Made by a program: the position numbers and the translations under genes
Shown here: one piece after another, positions 55,001 through 63,291 of the stretch
How positions within the stretch are numbered: position 1 is the first letter of the stretch
How the letters are laid out: the number at the start of each line of letters is the position of its first letter
The notes under the pieces: generated by a model
The model's database searches: none
The model's input: the letters and a program-made list of their open reading frames with translations, nothing else
What the model was told of the DNA's origin: nothing
Source: Pelagophyceae sp. CCMP2097
Taxonomy: Eukaryota > Sar > Pelagophyceae
Assembly: GCA_026770575.1 (NCBI GenBank)
Contig: MU657197.1
Location: 127,001-191,000, forward strand
Direction: 5' to 3'
Length of the DNA: 64,000 bases

Positions 55001-58000
55001 CCATCGAGGCCGAAGCAGGGGGCTTGTGCAATCTGGCTCGTGCAATTTGGACCCCCCCGGCTCGTGCAATTTGGACCCACCCGGCTCGCGGCTGTGCGGA
55101 GCGACCGAATCCGCCTTGGAGAGGTCGGACTTCGGCCCACGGCTCGACGGGTTGGACTTGAAAGGGTGGAGGGTGCGAGAACCCCACGTGTCCAAGAGCG
55201 TCGTCTCGGGTTGAGGGGGTTGAGGGCGGGGGTTCGAGTGAGCGAGTGCTCGGACGAGGGTTCGGGCCAGGGCGCGGGTTGGACTTCAAGGGTTCGGATC
55301 CGTGCGGGTTTCGGGCGCGGGTTCGAGTGAGGCTGAAAGAGCGAGGGGACGTTGCGGACCAAAGGACCGTACCTTCCGCTCTCGCCGGAATCACGCGGAG
55401 AGGCGCGTCTTCGGACTCGCCGCTGAGCGCGTCGAATGCGCGAGGTGGCGTCTTGAATCTCAAAACGGCCATTTTTTGAGTGAGGTGAGAATGAGAGGAC
55501 AAGGTTTTTGAATCAAAACGCAACTCGAAGCCGAATTCGTCCTCTCACCCAGAACCTTTTTTAAAAATGACCGTTTTGAGATGCAAGACGCCACTTCGCG
55601 CAGTCGACGCGCGTTGAAGCGGCGAGTCCGAAAAAGCAACTCCTCGCGCGATTCGTCTCAGTTGCCTTTTCGGCGATAAACGTCGGTTTGGCCATTTGGA
55701 AGGGGGTCAAACCGACATATTGATCTCAGCTTAGAAGGCTCCTATCGAACAGCGGACCACGGAGGGTTCGGGTACGTGGGAGTTCGGGTACGTGGGAGTT
55801 GCGGAAAACGGGCCGTTTCAGCACTCGGTTTCGACGACATTTCTTCAGCCATGTTTTTCCTTTGAAGCACCGGACCACGGCGAGTTAGGGGCTCTCGGCC
55901 CCTGCGGGGCCCTATGCGACACGACCTGCCGAGGTGGCCCGGGAGGGGAGCCACACAGTGCTTAGATCGCGGTAGGCTCCTGCGGGGCCCTGTCCGTCAA
56001 AAGGAGCCTTCGCTCGTTGGCAAGCATGTGGCAAGTCGATTGAGGCAATGGCGCAATCTCCGGGAAATGAAGTCGAAGCTGGAAGTCACCACGAGCCGCA
56101 TGAGAAGCATACAGTGCCGTTCTCGAGTCATTTGCTCTCGGCCCCTGCGGGGCCCTCTGCCCCTTGTCAACGTCGCGTGGACCGTGGCTCCCGGAGGGCC
56201 CGATCCAGCTTCTAGGCCGCCTTTCGGGGGGCCGCCGCTCGAAAGACGTGCGGAGCATTGCACTTGAAAAGAGGCCGAAAGCGGGGGCTTTGCAACGTCG
56301 CGTTCGGCCGCCTTTCTTTAGGGCGCTCGTATTGAAACACCCGGCGGTGACGAGCCAGTCGCCCCAGGCGTCTTCTTCGCGTATAATGGGTGCCCAGAGT
56401 CGAAAACCCAGTCTCCTTCTTCGGTCGGGTTGCCCGACGTTTCGTTTTTTGCGACACTATTTGAAACCCCGTTGTGGAAACCGACGCCAAGAACCAACTC
56501 GTGTGCGCCTTTTGGGCAACGTCGGTCGAGGCGCCCGTTTCGGGCAGCCGTTCGAGACGACGGCCGGTTCAACGCCGAGTCGAGCCAGTGCCCAAAGAGG
56601 ACCACCCCAGACAGCAACGGCGCCGTCCGACCTCTGTGCTTTTGCGTGCTCGAAAAAAGAGCCGCCTTTGGGGCACGCGCTTCTCTGGCTGCTCCAAGCC
56701 AAAGTCGGTCGTGGCGGACAAGGCGGCTTCGAGGCGACGTTGCTCCGAGTACGGCCCTTGTTGACATCGCCTCGAAACGGTCCGTGAGACAGCGGCCCTC
56801 GAGGCGACGTTGGAAGACGGTCTCATCGGGCCGCAAGAGCCCACCACCATCGACAGCACTGCACGGCTCCCCGGGCACGTGGAACCCGTTTAGCCGAAGC
56901 GGTATCGCGGCGGTTTCGGTTTCGGCGGCGGAAGCGCCCCGGTGAGGGGGGTCCGCTTACGCGACGCGTGTCGTGGACGAGCAGGCCCGGGGTGAGAGCA
57001 CCAAGAGTGCGGCCTCTTTCGGTGCAAATGGAACCGGGCATCTCGCTCGTCGACCAGAGACACTTGCGGTGCGCATCGCCCTTCGCAACGCCCCAAACTT
57101 GGAGAGCGGCAGGTCGAATTCCTGGCCGGGTCAAGAAGAAGCCACCCAGCAACGTGCTTCGGGACAGTCTTGGGGGAGTGCAGTCCATCGTGGTCGGCTC
57201 AAGGCCCCGGAAGGGGCCCTATACCACTTGATTGCCCAAAGTCCAAAACCAAAACCAAAAGGCCAAAAGCGCAAATCCAAGATCCAAAACCAACATGTCA
57301 CAATCGCAACGAGGCAGCTCTTTAAAGATTTAATAAAATCCCAAGGGGCGTATTTTGAGACTGGCTCACAAATGTGGAAATAGATTTGATAAAATCCCAA
57401 ATATCCGCCTTGATGAGATTTCGACGTGCCTGTGGTTTGGGATGGTGGATTTGCGCGTTTGCTTTGGGCCTTTTGCTTTTGGTTTTGGACTTTGGGCAAT
57501 CAAGTGGCAACTGCTGTCCCTTTTTGAGAGGCGCTCCAAGAAGGCCCTCTCGCTTTGGACCGCCTCTCTTTGGAATCGCAGAGCGGGCACTTGCAGGCGA
57601 GGTCCGCGACCGCGCCTGCCGCAAGCCGCGCCGGCGCCGACAATGGGGCATTCGGCGGCCGAGTGGTGGTCCTCCGCCTCTGTTTTGATGCCTCTGTTCG
57701 GCCGGGTTCCGCCGGCGCGTTTTCTCGGGCCTCTCGGGAGGTGCGTTTTCTCAGGCCGTTCTCGGCCGTTTTCGGACGCCCTCGACAAGGTCAAGCTCCG
57801 CAACTTGGGATTCCAACGCATCTCCTTGAGCGCCCTTTTGGGCTTGAGCGGCATTGGCCGTCCTCGAAATGGCCCCGCCAGTCTGGAAGAAGAAGCGCCT
57901 CAAATGCGCCCGAAAGCCTTTCTTGGCCGTTTTGAGACCGGGGTGCCTTTAGAGCAAACCGCCTCCTTTGGGAGGCGGGCCTCGAGTCGGCCCCTCTTCA

Positions 58001-61000
58001 GACAAACCGTTGCCGCAATTCGGACCCTTGCTTCGACTGGCCCTTTTTCGAAAAGTTTTTCAAAAAAGTTTTTAAAAAGCCGTTTCCCAAATCGATGTCT
58101 CCATAGGGCCGTGCGGCCTCCAAGGACTCGAATTTAGGCTCAAGAGGGTTCGAAAGGGGGCCTCCGAGGGCCATCTGGCCGTCGATGCGGGGAGGGCCCG
58201 TTGAGTGCGCATTTTCGACTTTGATAGGGAGCCATTTCAACGCAGAGGTCGCAAGTCCGGTCCCCTTGCTGTTGGGGGCTGCCTCTTTGGGGGTCCCCTA
58301 AGCCGTCTTCCGAGATTGGGGCGCGGGTCCGTGCCTCCGGAGGCCGTCGGGGCTGAGGCAGAGCACGACGCGGAGGTGCAGCCCTTCCGGAAAAGCGCCG
58401 TCGGTCGTGCGCTCGTCCGGACTCAAGAGCGAGTCCAAGTCGCCCTTGACGCAGGCCTCGAGCGGGACCCAAGAACGCTCGTCTGCCACGTCCGAGTCCG
58501 CGACGAGGAGCGTGGTCGGGCCATTTTTTGCGGCTTTGATCACGTCCTGTAATTCTTTTTGAAATGCGTGCTCTGTGTCCGCGTTTTTCGAAACGCGGCG
58601 GACCGTCTGCCCCGCCAAGACCGCCGCCATTTCGGCGACGGACTTCTTGCCGCACCCGGGCCCGCCGACGAGGATCAGGGGGCCGCCGTGTTGGATGACC
58701 CTGAGCGCGCGCGCGACGTGGCAGACGGCGTCGTGGAAGAAGCAAAAGTCTTCCAACCCGGTGCCCGCCAGCGCGCTCGAAAACGTCCGACTCAGCGAGT
58801 CCAAGTCGTCGGCCAGACCGTACTCGCCGAGCCCGCAAAAGACCAAGGGCTTGGCGTGCTCGCCGAAGACGTCGTCGGGCGCGTTGGGAAAGTGCACCTT
58901 GGCCGTTTCAGCGAGCGTGGTCCGGAAGTGTGCGACGCGGTCCGCGCGCGCCAGAGCGTCGCCGTACGTCCGCTCCGCCTCGTGGGCCCAGAGCAAGACG
59001 TCGTGCTTCTTCGCAAAGGTGGCCAGACTGCGGCAGAGCCGCACGAGGTGCGCGAGATTGAAGCCGCCGTGCCCCGGATCCGGCCGGAACTGCGCCGAGA
59101 CGCGCAGGTGCAGATCCACCGACGATTCGACCATCGCCTCGGACGCGCCGCTCGAAACGCCTCCGGCCCGGAAGAGCGCCTCGAAGATGGTCTTCACGGA
59201 AGCGGCGCAGGGCGCGCCGAGGGCGAGCGTCGAAAAGTGCCGTCGGAGCCGCGGGTTGATGGCGCCCCTATCCGGGTCCAAGCAGGCGACGTACTGCGAG
59301 TCCGAGAATCGCTTCACCGCCTGACCAGAGTCGTCCCACTCGCCGTAGTCGAGATGGTGGCGGAAGACCTCGAGTGCCGGCTGCGTCTCAAAGTCGTCCT
59401 TGCGAGGCAGGTTCAAATCGTCGACGAAAAAAACGACGGTGCCACTCCCGGCCGCGGTGCGCCAAGCTCGGGACAAGTGCGTGCGGCCGAGGTGCGCGCA
59501 ACTGTAATAATTCAAATCCACCTTGGCGAAGCGCCTGGCCGGCGCCAGCCGCAAGCTCTGGACCATGAGCGTCTTGCCTGCGCCGGCCGGGCCCGCGACG
59601 AGGGCGGGGTGGCCAGCGGAGACGAGGAGGTGAAGCCAGTGCCTAGATCTCCACGTGCATCCCCGGCGGTTCGGGAAACGTTTTCGACATGGGCCTTTTC
59701 GGTCAACGAGTTGGAAAAGGTGACGACGGTGCCACTCAAACGCCGCCCCTTGGCCTCTTTGCGCGGGTCCGCCCAGAATGAACATGCCCTCCGATTTTGC
59801 AGTTGCGGGTTTTGCAGTTGCGGCAGCGCCCCTCGACGCCGAAAAGGTCGACCATCGAGACCGCCCCTCGAGCGGCCCCGTCGAGCGGGCCCGTCGAGCG
59901 GGCCGCACTGGGCCGTACAGGACCCCGCGAGCCCGGCCTTTGTTGCCCTCCGTTTCGAAAGGGCCCTCCAAAGAGGCAGCGGCTCTCTCGATGGACGTCC
60001 GGCTCGACGGCCGTCCGGGACCGCTGGGCCGTTGCAGCGTCGCCGGACCATCCAACGGACCTTATGACGGCGAAGTCGCCCTTCCGCTCCGCGGGGCGGT
60101 CTGCCCTTCCGCTCCGCCGGTTTGGGTATTCGTTTTCTTTTCGACGGTTCTCGACGCGGCCGGCACGAGACGCTCGCCGTCTCTTTCGTCGGGACGGTCG
60201 TGTCGTGCATATTCGACGCGTTGCCCATTTGGAACGACGGCGCACTCGACCAGGGTTCGAACGTGTTGGAGGCGACGTCGAGCCAATAGTCGAAAATCGT
60301 GCCGCGCGGCGGCAGTTTCACCTAGACCAGAGGCGCCTCCCTTTTGCGGCGATTTGGCGCTTTGGGTGGGCTCCAAACCGAGTTGGACCCGCTTCTTGGA
60401 ATCGCCCAAAACGTGGCCTCAAAGAATCCGACCGCATGCCGACTTTTCAAATTCAGGCCGACCAACGGGTCCACCCCTTGGCGTCCCAAGCGGATCCAAC
60501 CCGCCTCGTGCAACGTGTGGATAGGGCCGACGACGATCGACCGCTTTGTATGCCCCCCCGGCCATGTCACACCGCCGGAGCGGGGCGCGCGACGTCGCGG
60601 TTTCGGCGGTTCAAAGGCCAGGGTTCGGCGAGGTGCCTTCTTTGGCGCGTCGACCTTTGCGGGCATCGTTGACCGGCGCTGAGAAGTCGCCCTTTGACGG
60701 ACTCGGGCTCGAGGCCGCCGCAACTGCGCCTCCGCGGGCGCGCAAGAAAGGGCTCCTCCGCCGCAACACGCACGCCTGGATGCTGCGCCCAGTTGAGGCC
60801 GGTTCCAAAGGTGCATTCCAACAAAGGTCCGCTCGGGGGCTCCAACACCGGCCCCTCGACGGGGTCGCGGTGAAGGGGCCCGCCCGGAGCTTTGAAGACG
60901 TGCCGGGAAGAGCGCATTCCCAGAGCCGCAATGGTTCGCTGGAGCCGCCAAGAATGCGGTTCCCCGGTTGATTGAGAGACGTCGATTCTCGAGAGCGCCA

Positions 61001-63291
61001 ACGGTCGGGGCAACGTACGGCCACCGCCGGGAGCTAGGCGACTTGGAGCACCCCAGTGCCCACAGCAAGGAATCTCTGAATAGGGCCCGGGCCATGCAGC
61101 CACGTTTGACAAGGGGCCGTGCTGCGTTCAAGGGCACCGGCTCCCGTCCTTTTGCGGGGCCCCCGGATTCGGACCACCTTGGAAAAGCCGGCCCTCGGAA
61201 TCGCCCTCAAACGGCCCCTTGGAAAGCCCTTTCGAAACACGGTCCTGCAAGACGACGGCGCATCGAGAAAAACGGCAGATCGAACAGGCCGCAAGAAACG
61301 CAAGGCCGCGGCAAGGGCGGTCGCCGAACCCCCGTGGACTTTGCCGAGGGGCGACGCTGCCGTGTCAACGGCCCCGTTTCAACGGCCCCTTTTGAAAGGG
61401 CCCCGGCAAAAACGGCGCCTTTCCCAAGCCGAGCGAGATGCGCCTGGAGCGCCGGGCGGGGTGCCGAAAAGGGCGCAAAGAGGCATCCGTGCCAACGGGC
61501 CGAATTGAAGCACGCGTCGGGACGAACCCGAGTCCGCAAATGCGCCTTGGTCGACGAGCGAGATGCCCGGTTGGTCGAACCGCGCCACGAAACCCCCGGT
61601 GCGTTGGCCCCGCCGAAACCGCGACGGCGGCGCCGCGTTGACCGATTTTGCTCAACTGGCCAGGGAGCCGTGCAGTGCTGTCGAGAGTGGCTCGATTGCG
61701 GGGCCCCTCTTCTGCAGGACCCTCTCGGGGACTGCCTCTCGAGGGGCCGTCTCTTCGGGCCGTCTCTTCGGACCGTCTCCGGAACCCCGCCTCTTCGGCG
61801 ACCCTTTGGCAAATCGTCCCGTTTCGAGGACCCTTCGAACGGCCGTTTTGAAGAGGACCGCCAGGTCAAGAGCCAAAGGGACCGCCGTCGTCTCCAGGAC
61901 CGCCTCGGGGTCGTCGCGGTGACGTCGCGCGGCCGCTTGGGCGCATCACCCGGGTTCGCCACACAGTGCTGCCGGGACTGCGTTTGCTCCCTTTTGCGGG
62001 GCCGTCTTCGAAAACCCGTCTTTCGGGGGCCGCATTTTTCAGACCGTCTTCTCCGCAATCTTCCCCGACCTTTGCGCTTCGCACCCAGACGTTGCCGGGG
62101 GCAAGCGGGGCCCCAAAAGGTGCCTTCAGGGGCGGACCACTCGAAGAGCACGTCGGACGGCGCCGGGCGAGGTCCGAGATGAAGCCGAAATCGCGCCCAA
62201 AAAGGGCGGCCAATCTGGGCCGCACCCAAAAAGGGCGGCGACCCTTTTCTCGTTACGCATTGTTTCCCGTAGGGAGCCGCTCCTCTTGTAAAGAGGGACG
62301 GACCTCGTCGTGGGGACCCCAGAGCAGGCGCCCTTCAGTGGGCTTACCCCCTTCGGGGGCCCTGTTTTTTTGGGCCGCATGCCAAAGGCGCAGTCCAAGA
62401 CGCACGCCAAAGACGCAGTCCAAGATGGGCCGTCCAAGATGACCGGAGACGGCGCAAATCCGAGAGGGGGAGCTGCTCCGGGGGAGCATTCGAACCCCGA
62501 TTGCAGCACAGGACGGCTCCGAGGATGCCACGTCTCCTCGAAGAGCATGCTCGAAAAGCACAGTCTCCTTCTTAGAGATGCCCACCTTTGTGCCTTTTGG
62601 GTCTATTTGGATTCCAAACGTGCGGAATTCGACGACGCCGTTTGCAGCGCGCCGTTTGAAACGTCTTGTGCCACCAGTCTGAGAATTTCGCGCGGTGGCC
62701 GTGCTCCAGGAGTGCGGCGCCAAATGCCCAGATGCAGCAAAACACAAACTGCGTCTCGAAGACGGCGTCGTCCAACGCCGCCGGTTTGAAGCTGCAATCC
62801 AAAAGACGCAACAGAGTCGAGACCCCTTCCATGTCCTCCAAAGGCACCGCGGCGGCGCAGTCGAGGCGGAGGTACGCGAGCGTGAGACGCACGTACTTCT
62901 CGAACAGGCTGGAAAACACCGCGCCCGCGTCCTCGGGGAAGCCCGAACCGGGTCGGCCCACCTTCAAGACCCACGCCCCGACGAGGCTCCAAGGCACGTC
63001 CGACGCGACGTATAAAACGCCGCAGCGCGAGACGGCGGCCGGCGTGGCGAAGCGCACATCGCGGCTTTCGAGCACCTGCGTCTTTGTCGATGCGGCAGAT
63101 GCGTTCGGCCACCCCTGCCAACGGCCGCAAGGTCGGGGAAAAGGCCGTTTTCCAAAAGACGCAGTTTGGACCAATTTCACGTGCGGCCCGAGCGCGACGC
63201 GCTCGTTGGATGCCAGGGTGAGGGTGCGCGGTTCGTCCATGACCGAATGCAGCGACTCGATCCAGCGAGCGTCGACGTCGCCGTCGAGCAC
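39235..63291 (-). CDS. Axonemal dynein heavy chain 2, C-terminal 2,170 residues (5' part outside window)
   Basis: Second flagellar dynein heavy chain, entering the window in mid-AAA2 and ending at TGA 39235-39237. Eighteen exons (63291-63172, 63075-62653, 60321-60167, 59642-58345, 54890-54573, 52938-52394, 52317-52181, 51307-51197, 48183-47338, 46362-46104, 45614-45300, 45251-44683, 44587-44276, 42983-42859, 42758-42175, 40068-39940, 39588-39413, 39325-39235) sum to exactly 2,171 codons with every phase consistent. It keeps AAA3 and AAA4 P-loops, stalk, tip, AAA5-AAA6 and C-terminal domain, but many signature blocks are weaker than in the beta gene. Subclass not assigned: the C-terminus has CPVYATAARGNT..F and a GVALLLQ end. 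No stop or frameshift within exons argues against a pseudogene. AAA1, linker and tail must lie beyond position 64000. Confidence 0.9.
40926..40948. repeat. Telomere-like (CCCTAA)n motif
   Basis: AATCCTAACCCTAACCCTAA, about three units, inside the left half of the foldback element. Confidence 0.8.
40996..41481. repeat. Nested inverted repeat inside the foldback element
   Basis: About 135-base arms at 40996-41135 and 41344-41481 are near-perfect reverse complements, including GCAGAGTATCTGCGTGCAGA, GACTCGGACTTGGCTCCTCC and GTTCCCCGGTGCTCAGGTGC. A third, shorter copy in direct orientation to the left arm sits at about 41264-41345. Confidence 0.9.
42175..45614 (-). CDS. Dynein 2 exons 11-15: AAA5-AAA6 and start of C-terminal domain
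   Basis: Exons 45614-45300, 45251-44683, 44587-44276, 42983-42859 and 42758-42175. In order they show VLQGTFARDERTVLSLF (RGLFERDKL-like), LLALRPDRAV (LRCLRPDR-like), GGMVFLRHVHLVPTWL, SNLRRAWAALD, LFRLCLFHAFVLGRRSFG, DVYGGHVCDFWDAR, SPELY joined to GLHANSEM, and LFHPRAFLAAVAQV. The leftover bases restore conserved residues at each junction (AG+G giving Arg of WRSNLRRAW; CT+G giving Leu; G+GC giving Gly of GLHAN). Confidence 0.88.
42984..44275 (-). other. Dynein 2 intron, 1.3 kb
   Basis: Non-coding between the exons ending at 44276 and starting at 42983. It contains AGAATGGATATCCGAATGG-type repeats (43005-43070) and a fragment of the foldback family near 43700-43735. No exon seen. Confidence 0.6.
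46104..48183 (-). CDS. Dynein 2 exons 9-10: end of stalk coil and AAA5
   Basis: Exons 48183-47338 and 46362-46104. Exon 9 finishes the descending coil and carries FQAAFLSFCGPLDSAGRRAL, ARGMADNGALALYAPRWPLL, GSVLLVEHAAG and AISEKGLEEELLDVAL. Exon 10 carries DGALITEVERI and ASLFFLMTKLQRVHPLYVYSL. The intron between them keeps phase only with a GC donor (GGC before GCGCGG at 47337), which restores SxGxxxxDxxLI spacing. Confidence 0.87.
48184..51196 (-). other. 3.0-kb dynein 2 intron with a foldback copy
   Basis: Splits the descending coil. It contains A/T-run repeats (48215-48370), GGACGG/GACGGCC low-complexity sequence, a complete foldback-family copy (49320-49800), and mirrored GGGGCCCCCGGACGGGGG and AAGGGCGCCTCCTCAAGG motifs (49825-49915, 50219-50350). 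No exon found. Confidence 0.7.
49320..49800. mobile_element. Foldback-family element, copy in dynein 2 intron
   Basis: The left arm (about 49325-49505) and right arm (about 49590-49790) are mirrored over GATCGCTGAAAAA / GCGGCGATAAAC, CTTCGGACTCGCCGC / GCGGCGAGTCCGAAG and GTGGCGGCTTGAATCTC / GAGATTCAAGACGCCAC. The loop is about 85 bases. No coding capacity. Confidence 0.82.
51197..52938 (-). CDS. Dynein 2 exons 6-8: stalk and microtubule-binding domain
   Basis: Exons 52938-52394, 52317-52181 and 51307-51197. Exon 6 holds the ascending coil and ends SKMDSGTIPPLNFTR. Exon 7 encodes CFNEEVVSKKSIAAACLVAWVV (tip helix, equivalent to the conserved SxAAxxLCxWV block). Exon 8 starts the descending coil. 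The tip lacks the usual Cys-x-Trp and the Pro-Lys end (it has VEPLR), so it is divergent but recognisable. Confidence 0.87.
51651..51935. repeat. 71-bp tandem repeat, about four copies
   Basis: A unit beginning GTCTCGATCGGGGCCCGTC and ending GGGCCCTTTCTCAACGGACC recurs at about 51651, 51722, 51793 and 51864 with almost no divergence. It lies in the intron 51308-52180. Confidence 0.93.
52939..54572 (-). other. Dynein 2 intron, 1.6 kb
   Basis: Contains a GGGACCGGGGAAACGGG repeat (53050-53080), a CCCTTTTTGAAAAAGGACC tract (53285-53530) and GACGGACTCCGTC(G/A)GG repeated four times (54158-54300). No exon found. Confidence 0.6.
53285..53530. repeat. Intronic CCTTTTTGAAAAAGG repeat
   Basis: About 12 self-complementary units of 15-20 bases with variable T and A run lengths. 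Confidence 0.9.
54573..60321 (-). CDS. Dynein 2 exons 3-5: AAA3 and AAA4
   Basis: Exons 60321-60167, 59642-58345 and 54890-54573. Exon 3 has LPPRGTIFDYWLD and FEPWSSAPSFQM, the AAA2-AAA3 linker signature. Exon 4 has the AAA3 P-loop GPAGAGKT (about residue 255 of the visible part), Walker B VVFFVDDLNLP, the AAA4 P-loop GGPGCGKKS (about residue 558) and the Walker B-like TTLLVADSDV. Exon 5 has ARFPSLLKCAQV and FLAWPVDALERVA. The exon 4 to 5 join requires a GC donor (GACG before GCCTCC at 58344). Confidence 0.9.
55370..56165. mobile_element. Foldback-family element, copy in the 3.5-kb dynein 2 intron
   Basis: A short left arm (about 55380-55480) mirrors the right arm (55575-55700). The right flank to 56165 matches 41690-42045, including GGGCTCTCGGCCCCTGCGGG, CGACATGACCTGCCGAGGTGG-like sequence and GGCGCAATCTCCGG. 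Confidence 0.8.
57225..57505. repeat. Inverted repeat around TGATTGCCCAAAGTCC
   Basis: 57228-57375 and 57375-57505 are imperfect reverse complements (CCAAAACCAAAAGGCCAAAAG / CTTTTGGTTTTGGACTTTGG; TAATAAAATCCCAAGGGGCG / GATAAAATCCCAAATATCCG). Confidence 0.7.
60322..62652 (-). other. 2.3-kb dynein 2 intron
   Basis: Low-complexity GAGGGGCC/GTCTCTTCGG sequence and fragments of other repeats, for example GTCGACGACGATCGACCGC near 60530. It is bounded by a GC donor at 62652 and CTAG acceptor. No exon seen. Confidence 0.6.
62653..63291 (-). CDS. Dynein 2 first two visible exons: AAA2 (gene continues past window)
   Basis: Exons 63291-63172 and 63075-62653. They encode VLDGDVDARWIESLHSVMD, LTLASNERVAL, then VRFATPAAVSRCGVLYVASDV and FEKYVRLTLAYL, the second half of AAA2. 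A 96-nt intron keeps the frame open, so a longer continuous reading is possible but inserts about 32 residues in a conserved place. The exon 2 donor appears to be GC (ACG before GCGCGC). Confidence 0.88.

Larger units (their letters stand above)
54891..58344 (-). other. 3.5-kb dynein 2 intron with a foldback copy
   Basis: Holds a (GG)GTTCG(A/G)GTG-rich stretch (55215-55335), a foldback-family copy (55370-56165), and a duplicated pair of blocks around 57225-57320 and 57355-57500 (mirrored TTGATTGCCCAAAGTCCAAA / TTTGGACTTTGGGCAATCAA). No exon found. Confidence 0.65.

Noticed and set aside
58559..60067. 502-codon plus-strand frame
   Set aside because: Antisense shadow of the dynein 2 AAA3/AAA4 exon.
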